Positions 26,956 through 36,756 of a DNA stretch of 64,000 bases are shown one piece after another (position 1 is the stretch's first letter; every line of letters starts with the position of its first letter). The stretch spans positions 1-64,000 of the forward strand of contig PHEB01000019.1 in NCBI GenBank assembly GCA_002842735.1. Direction: 5' to 3'. Made by a program: the position numbers and the translations under genes. This DNA is from Alphaproteobacteria bacterium HGW-Alphaproteobacteria-7. Lineage in GTDB: Bacteria; Pseudomonadota; Alphaproteobacteria; Sphingomonadales; Sphingomonadaceae. Under the pieces are notes generated by a model, which searched no databases, was not told the origin of the DNA, and was given only the letters and a program-made list of their open reading frames with translations.

Positions 26956-27687
26956 ATGGCATCGATCGCGGTTTACTGCGTCAAAGGCGGGGTGGGAAAG
27001 ACCACGCTCGCGGCCAATCTGGCATGGTGCGCGGCCAGCATCTCGCGCCGCAAAACGCTGCTGTGGGATCTGGATGCGGCCAATGGATCGGGCTTTCTGC
27101 TGGGGGTCGATCCCAAGAGAAAACATAGCGCAGACAGTATGTTCGGGGATGGCGGCGATCCGGCCAAGCTGATCCAGCCGACCGCATATGCGGGCCTTGA
27201 TCTGCTGCCCGCCGATGAAACCATCCGCAAGCTTGACCGCCAGCTTGACCGGATCGGCAAGAAGAAACGGCTCGCCCGGATGACGGCGGGGCTGGGCAAG
27301 GATTATGACCGGATAATCTTCGATTGCCCCCCTGTTCTCAATGAGTTGAGCGCGCAGATAATCCGCGCCGCCGATCTCATCATCGTGCCGCTGCCACCCT
27401 CCCCGCTATCCGCGCGCGCCTTTGATGTGGTGGTGGAAGAAGTGCGCGGTTCGGGCAAAGGGCACCCGCCAATCCTGCCCGTTCTGTCGATGATTGACCT
27501 GCGCCGCAGCCTCCACCGCGAGGCGCGCGAGGCGAACCCGAACTGGCCCGTCATCCCGCTGGCGAGCGCGGTGGAACAATGCGCGGTAGAACGCAGGCCT
27601 GTAGGCGCGTTTGCCCCGCGCTCTCCGGCGGCGCGGGCGATTTCCCAACTGTGGACCGCGATCGAACGCAAGCTCGCCAGCCGATAA
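26956..27687 (+). CDS. Orphan ParA/MinD-family ATPase
   Basis: 243 aa. Deviant Walker A KGGVGKTTLAANLAW at residues 10-24, Walker B-like DYDRIIFDCPPV, and the LWDLDAANGSG A' motif. There is no ParB gene and no parS-like site nearby, so this is not the chromosome partition ParA. Orphan ParA proteins position cargo or control envelope machinery in alphaproteobacteria; the cargo here is unknown. It is preceded by phased repeats and followed by a shared terminator. Confidence 0.85.
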   Translation: MASIAVYCVKGGVGKTTLAANLAWCAASISRRKTLLWDLDAANGSGFLLGVDPKRKHSADSMFGDGGDPAKLIQPTAYAGLDLLPADETIRKLDRQLDRIGKKKRLARMTAGLGKDYDRIIFDCPPVLNELSAQIIRAADLIIVPLPPSPLSARAFDVVVEEVRGSGKGHPPILPVLSMIDLRRSLHREAREANPNWPVIPLASAVEQCAVERRPVGAFAPRSPAARAISQLWTAIERKLASR

Positions 27688-27715
27688 TCCGCGCGTTCCG
27701 GCGGCCTTGGCCGCA

Positions 27716-27749
27716 AGCAAAAAGGGCGCCCGGATCACTCCGGACGCCC
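27716..27749 (-). terminator. Terminator of ftsH
   Basis: On the minus strand an 11-bp stem (27749-27739 with 27734-27724, one mismatch, loop GTGA) runs into five T. It lies between convergent ftsH and the parA-like gene. Confidence 0.9.
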
Positions 27750-27773
27750 CTGATATTGCGATGCGCTGAAGGA

Positions 27774-29729
<1,956 letters not shown>

Positions 29730-29834
29730 TGCACGGGAATCCTTTCGTCACCGACAATGTAGGACGCGCACTGTGAATGGCAAGATAACACGCCCGTTTG
29801 GCGCAGCGCTGATATTCGATCAGCGTGATGCCAA

Positions 29835-30497
29835 TTATCGATGGCAGGCAGCGCCGTAAGCGGCCAAAAACACATCAACCGCTCCCGCGATCCGGCGTTC
29901 GAAGTTTTCCGGAGTGACTGCCGCGCCAAACCGGCGCTCAAGATCGTCCATGCCTTTGCACATCGAAACGAATTGTTCGGCAGCAAGTTCGGGATCGTCA
30001 AGCACCAGATCGCCAGTTTCGGCGCAATAGCGCAGATAAGCGGCAAACCCGTGCTTCATGCGGCGCGGCCCCGCATCCAGAAACACTTCGCCAATCGCCG
30101 GCTCGGTCTCGGTCTCGGCGGCGATGCGGCGATCGAACTGGATCATTTCCGGACGGGACAGGAAAGCGGCAATCGCCTCTCCGATCACGGTCAACCGTTC
30201 GCGGATAGTGCCCTGCGGCATGGCGTCCAATGAAAAATGGCCGCGCAATTTCTCACATTCGCACGCGACCGCGGCCGCGAACAGCGCGCGCTTGTCGCCG
30301 AACTGGTTGTAGATCGTCACCTTGGAAACGCCCGCATCGGCGGCGATCTGTTCAATTGCGGTCGCGGCATAACCGTGCTCGAAGAAATGCCGCGCCGCCA
30401 TATCGATGATGCCCTGCTGCTTGGCCGCGTCCAACGGGCGACCCACCTTACGCGGGCCTGAGTTTTTTCTGGTGGCGGAAGAACCGCAGGTTGACAA
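29835..30497 (-). CDS. TetR family transcriptional regulator
   Basis: 220 aa from TTG 30497; a GTG 17 codons in is the alternative, and no ATG exists in frame before the HTH. The HTH AIEQIAADAGVSKVTIYNQF follows the TetR helix 1 DMAARHFFEHGYAAT. A palindrome (30500-30515) lies directly at the start codon, so autorepression is likely. It is divergent from the DevC-DevA-DevB-OMF exporter and almost certainly controls it; the ligand is unknown. Confidence 0.9.
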   Translation of the reverse strand: MSTCGSSATRKNSGPRKVGRPLDAAKQQGIIDMAARHFFEHGYAATAIEQIAADAGVSKVTIYNQFGDKRALFAAAVACECEKLRGHFSLDAMPQGTIRERLTVIGEAIAAFLSRPEMIQFDRRIAAETETEPAIGEVFLDAGPRRMKHGFAAYLRYCAETGDLVLDDPELAAEQFVSMCKGMDDLERRFGAAVTPENFERRIAGAVDVFLAAYGAACHR

Positions 30498-30499
30498 AG

Positions 30500-30515
30500 T
30501 GAACGGCTCCGTTCA
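30500..30515. promoter_or_regulatory. Operator O1, perfect palindrome TGAACGG-CT-CCGTTCA
   Basis: Seven-bp perfect arms around CT, 3 bp before the tetR start. A consensus TTGACA (30491-30496, plus strand) sits immediately to its left, so a bound repressor would cover the exporter promoter. Confidence 0.7.
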
Positions 30516-30516
30516 A

Positions 30517-30534
30517 TTAAACGCTGTCGTTCAT
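30517..30534. promoter_or_regulatory. Operator O2, imperfect palindrome related to O1
   Basis: TTAAACG-CTGT-CGTTCAT repeats the AACG/CGTT half-sites of O1, one bp further right. Two adjacent sites suggest a dimer of TetR dimers. The 5-codon mini-ORF of the tetR leader starts inside it. Confidence 0.5.
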
Positions 30535-30591
30535 AATTGCTCCTCCTAGACCAATCTTGCAACCCCGCCTTCGCAAAGAGGTTTCCCGCGC

Positions 30592-31728
30592 GTGATCTGG
30601 ATCGCCATCAGAATGCTCACCGGTGACGCCCAGAAGTTCTATGGGCTGCTGTTCGGCATCGCCTTTTCGACGCTGCTGATCACCCAGCAGATGACGATTT
30701 TCGTCAATCTGGTCGAGCGCGGGTCAAGCGGTGTCTATAACGCGCCCGAGGCTGAAGTGTGGGTGATGGACCCGGTCAGCCGCACCACCGATGTCAACTT
30801 CGCCATGCCCAGCACCGCGCTCGACAAGGTGCGCTCGGTCGAAGGTGTCGAATGGGCGGTGCCGCATCTGCGTGCGCAGGCATCGGTGCGCACCCGCGAT
30901 GGCGATCTGGAAGGCGTGGCTGTCATCGGGGTCGATGATGCCACCCTGATCGGCATGCCCGTGCGTATGGCGCAAGGCGACAAATCGGTGTTGTTCGCGC
31001 CCGATGCGGTGGTGATCGACGATACCGGAACCACCCGGTTTTTCCCTCCGGAAATCAGCCCGATCGGCGAACGGCTCGAACTCAATGATCAACGCGCGGT
31101 GATCCTCGGGATCGCGGATTCGATCCCCAGTTTCACCAGCACCGTGGTGCTCTACACCCGCTTTTCCAACGCGCTCAATTTCGTTCCCGGCACCCGCAAC
31201 CGGCTCAGTTTCGTGCTGGTCGGCGTGGCCGATGGGCAGACTCCCGAAGGCGTCGCCGCACGAATTGAGGCCGAGACCGGGCTGAAGGCGCAAACCCGCG
31301 ATCAATTCGCCCGCGCGGGGGTGGATTTCATCATCGAAAACACCGGCATCCCGACCAATTTCGGGATCACCGTGTTCCTTGGCTTTGTGGTAGGCGTGGC
31401 GATTGTCGGCCTGACCTTCAGCCTGTTCATCCGCGACAATATCAAGCAGTTCGGGGCATTGAAGGCCATCGGAGTAACCAATGGCAAGATCATGGCCATG
31501 GTGGCGGCGCAGGCCGGGCTGGTCGGCATGATCGGCTATGCGTTGGGCGTAATGGGTACCGTGGCGTTTATCCAAGGGTTCAGCGCCAATCCGTTCTTCA
31601 AAGGGTTCTATATCCCCTGGCAGATTCCGCTGATCAGCCTGGTGGCAGTCATCATCATACTCGCGATTACCGGTCTGCTGGCGATCCGCAGCGTGCTCAA
31701 CACCGAACCCGCGTCGGTGTTCAGGTGA
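30592..31728 (+). CDS. DevC-like ABC exporter permease (FtsX type)
   Basis: 378 aa from GTG 30592, AGAGG upstream. One N-terminal helix, a large periplasmic domain (about 50-255) and three C-terminal helices: the FtsX/MacB topology with NIKQFGALKAIGVTNGKIMAM between helices. It works with the ATPase and membrane-fusion genes downstream as a tripartite exporter reaching the outer membrane. The GTGA overlap with the ATPase start shows coupling. Confidence 0.9.
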   Translation: MIWIAIRMLTGDAQKFYGLLFGIAFSTLLITQQMTIFVNLVERGSSGVYNAPEAEVWVMDPVSRTTDVNFAMPSTALDKVRSVEGVEWAVPHLRAQASVRTRDGDLEGVAVIGVDDATLIGMPVRMAQGDKSVLFAPDAVVIDDTGTTRFFPPEISPIGERLELNDQRAVILGIADSIPSFTSTVVLYTRFSNALNFVPGTRNRLSFVLVGVADGQTPEGVAARIEAETGLKAQTRDQFARAGVDFIIENTGIPTNFGITVFLGFVVGVAIVGLTFSLFIRDNIKQFGALKAIGVTNGKIMAMVAAQAGLVGMIGYALGVMGTVAFIQGFSANPFFKGFYIPWQIPLISLVAVIIILAITGLLAIRSVLNTEPASVFR

Positions 31729-32474
31729 GCGCGGCGGCGATCATGGACACCAGACCCATCGGCGGATGCGACCCGCAGTCGGCGATCTGTGCGCGCGGCA
31801 TCACCCGCGATTTCGAGGCTGGGCAGACCACTATCCGGGTGCTGCACGGGATCGATACCGACATCCGTTCGGGCGAGATGACCTATGTCGTGGGCGAGAG
31901 CGGATCGGGCAAAACCACCCTTATTTCGATCATGTGCGGCATATTGTGGCCGACATCGGGCGAAGTGAAGGTGTTCGGCACCGATATCTACAAATTGTCG
32001 GATACCGAGCTGGTCAATTTCCGTCTCAACAATATCGGTTTTATCTTTCAGCAATATAACCTGATCCCTTCAATCGATGCGGTGACCAATGCCGCCGTGC
32101 CGCTGATTGCGCAGGGTATGCGGATTGCCGAAGCGCGGGAGCGCGCGCAGGTGCTGCTCGACAAGCTCAATATCGGTGACGAGGCGCTCAAGCTGCCGCG
32201 CCAGTTGTCCGGCGGGCAACAGCAGCGCGTCGCCATCGCGCGTGCGTTGGTGCACGAACCGCGATTGGTGGTGTGCGATGAACCGACTGCCGCGCTCGAT
32301 GCGCGTTCGGGGCGGCGGGTGATGGATTTGCTGCGCGAAGTCGCGGTTGCGCCGGATCGCGCCTGCATCATCGTCACCCACGACAACCGCATTTTCGATC
32401 TGGCTGACCGGATTATCGTGCTCGAAGACGGGCGCGTCACCCATGACGGCACGGAAATGCCCGATGAACATTAA
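31725..32474 (+). CDS. DevA-like ABC exporter ATPase
   Basis: 249 aa from GTG 31725 (ATG 31743 possible). Walker A GESGSGKTT, signature LSGGQQQRVAIARAL, Walker B VVCDEPTAALD and the switch His in IIVTHDNRIF. LolD/MacB-type domain that powers the FtsX permease by mechanotransmission. It precedes the membrane-fusion gene by 45 bp. Confidence 0.93.
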   Translation: MSAAAIMDTRPIGGCDPQSAICARGITRDFEAGQTTIRVLHGIDTDIRSGEMTYVVGESGSGKTTLISIMCGILWPTSGEVKVFGTDIYKLSDTELVNFRLNNIGFIFQQYNLIPSIDAVTNAAVPLIAQGMRIAEARERAQVLLDKLNIGDEALKLPRQLSGGQQQRVAIARALVHEPRLVVCDEPTAALDARSGRRVMDLLREVAVAPDRACIIVTHDNRIFDLADRIIVLEDGRVTHDGTEMPDEH

Positions 32475-32519
32475 TTCAAACGCCCTGCCCCTTTCCCTCT
32501 CCACCACGCCGAGGACATC

Positions 32520-33500
32520 ATGTTCCGCAACCTGAGTTTTGCCCGACAGATCCTGCCGATAGCGGCGCTGATCGGCGTAGCCATCGCAGCTTGGCTGATT
32601 TTTTTCAGCCAGCCCGACCGTTCGACCGCCGAACCAGGCAAACAGCCGCCCAAGGCGTCCGGCGAACTCCTCAACGCGCCGCGTGTTGCGGGTGCCGGAG
32701 TGGTCGAACCGGCAAGCGAGGTGATCGACATCGGATCGGCGCTGTCGGGGCTGGTCACGGATGTCAGGGTTCAGCCCGGCGACCGGGTGGCCAAGGGCGA
32801 CGTGTTGTTCCTGGTGGATGCCCGCGCCGCGCGCGCCAGCCTTGCGCAGGCCGAAGCCGCAATCAGCGAAGCACGCGCGGCGATTGCCGAGGCGCAGGCC
32901 GCGCAAAAGACCGCACGCCAGCAGCTCGATCTCTACCGCCAATTGGACGATCCCGCCGCGGTCAGCCGCTCAGAAGTGATCCGTGCCGAGGGTGATGAAG
33001 CCGCCGCGACCAGCCGCCTTGGTCTGGCCCGCGCGCGGCTCGCCGCAGCCCAGGCCGCTGCGTCAACCGCCCGCACCGAAATCGAACGGCTGATCGTGCG
33101 CGCGCCGATTTCCGGCGAGATTCTGGCCGTCAATATCCGCCCCGGCGAATTCGTCGCCACGCAGGGCGGAAGCTCGCAGCCCTTCATCCAGATGGGCGAA
33201 ACCACGCCGCTGCACGTGCGCGTCGATATTGACGAAAACGAAGTCGCGCGGGTCGCGATCGGGGAGCCTGCGATCATCAGTCCGCGCGGCGCGGCCGAAT
33301 TGCAGGTGAAGGCCACATTTGTCCGCGCCGAACCGCTGGTGGTGCCCAAGCGTTCGCTTACCAACAGCGCCGCCGAACGGGTCGATGTGCGGGTATTGCA
33401 GGTGATCTATGCCCTGCCCCCCAGCGACGTGTTCCGCGTGGGCCAGCAGATCGATGCCTTTATACCGGCCAAACCGGCCCCTGCGGGCAAGGGGGACTGA
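32520..33500 (+). CDS. HlyD/DevB-type periplasmic adaptor
   Basis: 326 aa. An N-terminal membrane anchor is followed by a first lipoyl half, a helical hairpin rich in Ala/Glu/Arg (about 105-195), the second lipoyl half IVRAPISGEILAVNIRPGEF, and a beta-barrel. It links the inner-membrane permease to the outer-membrane channel encoded next, 4 bp downstream. Confidence 0.9.
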   Translation: MFRNLSFARQILPIAALIGVAIAAWLIFFSQPDRSTAEPGKQPPKASGELLNAPRVAGAGVVEPASEVIDIGSALSGLVTDVRVQPGDRVAKGDVLFLVDARAARASLAQAEAAISEARAAIAEAQAAQKTARQQLDLYRQLDDPAAVSRSEVIRAEGDEAAATSRLGLARARLAAAQAAASTARTEIERLIVRAPISGEILAVNIRPGEFVATQGGSSQPFIQMGETTPLHVRVDIDENEVARVAIGEPAIISPRGAAELQVKATFVRAEPLVVPKRSLTNSAAERVDVRVLQVIYALPPSDVFRVGQQIDAFIPAKPAPAGKGD

Positions 33501-33504
33501 GGCG

Positions 33505-34932
33505 ATGCCCCGCCCCGCCCCCACGATCCGCGCGCTGGCGAGCGCCGCGCTGCTACCGCTGATGCTGGCTGGCTGCATGGCCAGTCCCGCGCCCGAAATC
33601 GCCACGCCAACGCCAGATTTGCCCGAAGCGTTCTTCTTCGCGCCTGATGCAGACGCGCAAACTGCGCTTGCCGCGCTGATGCCGATGGACGATACGGCAT
33701 ACAGCACGCTTGCCGATGCCGCGATTGCCGAAGCGCCCAGCTTGGCCGAGGCACTAGCCCGGATCGACAGCGCGCGCGCAGGTGCCCGCCGTGCCGGAGC
33801 CGAACGTCTACCCAATATCACCGCCGATGGCAGCGTCCGGCAAACCCGCATCAATACCAGCCAGTTCGGTGAGGCAGGCCGGCAAGGCTTCGTCCCTGCC
33901 GAACAGACCACCTATGGCGCCAATATCGTCGCCAGTTGGGATGCTGACATTTTCGGACGGCTGAAAGCGCAGGAACGCGCCGCGCTGGCCCGGATCGATG
34001 CCGCCAGCGCGCAGGCACAAGGTGTGCGGCTGGCGCTGCTGGCGGAAATCGCGGGTAGCGTCACCGATTGGCGAGTGCTGGACGCGCGCGCCGCCGCGAT
34101 CAACGCCGATGTTGCCGCTTCGCAGCAACTCGCCAGCCTTGCCAAAGTGCGCGAGGACGCCGGGATCGCCCCCGGTTTCGACCGCGTGCGGGCCGAGGCG
34201 ACCGCCAGTTCTTCCGCCGTGCGCCTCGCCGCGCTGGACAGCGAACGCGCGCGGCTGATCGGACGGTTGGTGACGCTGACCGGGCAGGATGCGGCAAGCG
34301 TGCGCGCGGCGCTGGACACCGCCGCGCCGATCCTTGCCCCCAACACGCCGCCCGCTTCGCTCCCGTCAGAATTGCTCGCCAATCGCCCCGATGTCGCCGC
34401 TGCCGCTGCCAATCTGGCCGCCAGCGATGCCGATCTGGCCGCCGCCGCGCGCGCGCGCTTTCCGCGGATCACCTTGACCGGCATCATCGGATTGGCGGCG
34501 TTCCAGCCTGAAAACTTTTTTGACGATGATTCGATTATCGGCACGCTGACCGGCGCGATTGCCGGGCCGCTGCTCGATTTCGGGCGAGTTCGCGCAGGCA
34601 TTGATGCCGCTGCCGCAGACAAACGCGCCGCCTTTGCCGCCTATCAAGGCGCGGTGTTTCAGGCGCTGGGCGATGCCGAGGCGGGTTATGGGTTGGTCAC
34701 TGCCGCCGATGCCGAAGCGCGACTTTCGGTCGAGGAACGCGACCTGCTCAACCGCGCTGCCAGCCTTGCCGAAACGCGTTACCGCGCCGGCCTTGCCAGC
34801 TTCCTCGAAGTGCTCGAGGCCCGCCGCGCCGCCGACGCCAGCGGCGAACGTGCGGCGGCTGCTTTGGGCCGAGCATCGCGGGCGCGCATCTTGTTGTGGC
34901 AGGCGCTGGGGGGTGACGATTTCGGGCTCTAA
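33505..34932 (+). CDS. NodT-family outer-membrane efflux lipoprotein
   Basis: 475 aa from ATG 33505. Lipoprotein signal ending LAGC (Cys24). Two OEP repeats with long helices; the internal LPSELLANRPDVAAAAANLA segment is the family hallmark at the repeat junction. It is the TolC-like channel of the exporter. Typical length; no truncation seen. Confidence 0.92.
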   Translation: MPRPAPTIRALASAALLPLMLAGCMASPAPEIATPTPDLPEAFFFAPDADAQTALAALMPMDDTAYSTLADAAIAEAPSLAEALARIDSARAGARRAGAERLPNITADGSVRQTRINTSQFGEAGRQGFVPAEQTTYGANIVASWDADIFGRLKAQERAALARIDAASAQAQGVRLALLAEIAGSVTDWRVLDARAAAINADVAASQQLASLAKVREDAGIAPGFDRVRAEATASSSAVRLAALDSERARLIGRLVTLTGQDAASVRAALDTAAPILAPNTPPASLPSELLANRPDVAAAAANLAASDADLAAAARARFPRITLTGIIGLAAFQPENFFDDDSIIGTLTGAIAGPLLDFGRVRAGIDAAAADKRAAFAAYQGAVFQALGDAEAGYGLVTAADAEARLSVEERDLLNRAASLAETRYRAGLASFLEVLEARRAADASGERAAAALGRASRARILLWQALGGDDFGL

Positions 34933-34942
34933 GGCCCTGACC

Positions 34943-35947
34943 CTAGAGAATGACCCGCTCGAACAACCAGAAACTGCCAGTTATACCGATGCCATAGGCG
35001 GCGACCCGCAATGCTGGCAGTTCAAGCCGCGGCAGCGCGCGGCTTATCGCGGCGAGCAGCGCCAGAACCACCGCGATCACCAGCAATTGTCCCGCTTCGA
35101 CCCCGATATTGAACGCCAGCAGCGCGGCCGCGATTTCCCCCTGCGGCAGGCCGATTTCGGCCAGCGCCCCGGCAAAGCCGAAGCCGTGAAACAGGCCAAA
35201 GCCGAACGCGATCAGCCACGGAACCCGCCGGGCCCATGTTCGCCGCTGCGGATCGCGCAGCACCAGCGCAACCTCCACCGCAAGGAACACGATCGAAAGC
35301 GCGATCAACGCCTCGACTGGGCGGCTCGGCAGGCCGGCATAACCCAGCGCGGTTGCCACCAGCGTGATCGAATGGGCGATGGTGAAGGCTGTCGCCGCCT
35401 TTATCACCGGCCATGGCGCACGCACCAGCAACACCAGCGCAATCACGAACAGCAGATGATCCCAACCCCACAGGATGTGCTGCGCGCCGATGATGAAATA
35501 ATCGCGCGCAACCTGCCAGCGATCGGGCGCGGCGGCGATGGTGGCGGTGGGTGCAGCGGCGGTCAGGCGGAATGTCTGCGCCGTGCCTTCGTGCGGGATC
35601 ATGCGGGCGATGGCATCGGCGCTGCCGATCAGTTCGGAAAAGCCGAAGACCTCCCCCGCCAGCGTGCCTGCGCAGATCAGCCGCGCACTGCCGAGCAATG
35701 CCGTGGGTGCGGCGCGCTGCACCAGGTCGCCCTGCATGGTGCAGGCTTCCGGGATCACCGGGCCGGGCAACGCGGTGATTTCCCCGCTGCGGGTCGCGGC
35801 GATGGGGATCTGCCATTCGATCGTCCATTCACCCGAAGCGCGTTCGGTCAATTCGATCACCGCAGGGCGCAATTCATCGGCGGCGAGCGGCGCAGCAGCG
35901 CAGGCGGCCCACAGCGCGGCCAGCATCGCCACCACGCGGCGGATCAT
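34943..35947 (-). CDS. HupE/UreJ-like membrane protein
   Basis: 334 aa. Signal peptide, an N-terminal periplasmic domain of about 120 residues, then 6-7 membrane helices with HILWGWDH, TIAHSITL, LFHGFGFAGAL and FNIGVEAGQ, the HupE/UreJ pattern of metal-coordinating His. The family includes Ni/Co transporters, but no hydrogenase or urease genes occur here. It ends the DUF3604-PPIase-HupE operon, overlapping the PPIase by 4 bp. Confidence 0.87.
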   Translation of the reverse strand: MIRRVVAMLAALWAACAAAPLAADELRPAVIELTERASGEWTIEWQIPIAATRSGEITALPGPVIPEACTMQGDLVQRAAPTALLGSARLICAGTLAGEVFGFSELIGSADAIARMIPHEGTAQTFRLTAAAPTATIAAAPDRWQVARDYFIIGAQHILWGWDHLLFVIALVLLVRAPWPVIKAATAFTIAHSITLVATALGYAGLPSRPVEALIALSIVFLAVEVALVLRDPQRRTWARRVPWLIAFGFGLFHGFGFAGALAEIGLPQGEIAAALLAFNIGVEAGQLLVIAVVLALLAAISRALPRLELPALRVAAYGIGITGSFWLFERVIL

Positions 35948-36756
35948 TGCGCGATCTCGACCCGGTAGGCTTCCCGCAGAACGGTGAAGGCGCGTTCCTT
36001 GCGCGCGGCGATTTCGGCGCTGCGCCAGTCGTTTTCGACTTGCTGGCGGATCGCCTCAAACGCGGGGGCCGCGCCCGAACCGCGCGCACGCAGCCGCACC
36101 AGATGCCAGCCAAAGCCCGAACGCAGCGGGCCTTGCCACGCCGTTCCCGGTTGCAGCCTGTCCAGCCCAACGGCGAACACCTCCCCCAGCCGCGTCTGCA
36201 CCTCCTGCTGGCTGACCTGTTCAAGACTTTGCGGCAGACTGATCGGATCGCCCGCGCGCTGCCAGTCACCGGTGGCTGCCAGCCCCGGCAGGGCCGCGCG
36301 GGCTGCGCTTTCGCTTGCGAAATAAAGCTGATCGAAACTGACCGCCCCGGCATCGGCATAGCGCGCGCGGTGGGTTTCGTAGAAGGCGCGCAGCACCGCC
36401 TCGTCCGGCTCGGCTGCTTCCGCCGCCGCGCTAGCCGACAGGTCCATCTTGGTCACAAGCCGCCGCCGCACAACCGCGTCACCCTGATCCAGCCCCAGCC
36501 GCAGCGCCTCACGATACAGCACCTCGTCGCGCACGAACCGATCGATCGCGGTGGCGAGTTCGGCATCGGTCGGCGCGCGGCCCATCATGCGTTGGAATTG
36601 CAAGGCAAGCTCGGCCTGCTGCGCGTGATCGACCGAAATCACCCGGCTGGCCGGATCGACCTCACCGGAGCTGCTCCAGGTAAGCAGCGCGAACAGTGCG
36701 AAGCCTGCGACAAGAAAGTGGACCAGCGGTTCTCGCGTCCAGCCGGGAAGCCTCAC
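35944..36756 (-). CDS. Membrane-anchored parvulin-like peptidyl-prolyl isomerase
   Basis: 270 aa. The N-terminal anchor (REPLVHFLVAGFALFALL) places the rest in the periplasm. A SurA/PpiD-like helical chaperone part (residues 35-135) precedes a rotamase-like domain ending GFGWHLVRLRARG, with the conserved His. Overlaps DUF3604 upstream and HupE downstream by 4 bp each. Probably folds a periplasmic partner; that is inference. Confidence 0.85.
   Translation of the reverse strand: MRLPGWTREPLVHFLVAGFALFALLTWSSSGEVDPASRVISVDHAQQAELALQFQRMMGRAPTDAELATAIDRFVRDEVLYREALRLGLDQGDAVVRRRLVTKMDLSASAAAEAAEPDEAVLRAFYETHRARYADAGAVSFDQLYFASESAARAALPGLAATGDWQRAGDPISLPQSLEQVSQQEVQTRLGEVFAVGLDRLQPGTAWQGPLRSGFGWHLVRLRARGSGAAPAFEAIRQQVENDWRSAEIAARKERAFTVLREAYRVEIAQ

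Noticed and set aside
26956-27687. Plasmid or chromosome partition locus
   Set aside because: No parB, no parS-like 16-mers, and housekeeping neighbours.
34943-35947. HupE as hydrogenase or urease accessory
   Set aside because: No hydrogenase or urease genes are nearby; the tight link is to DUF3604 and the PPIase.
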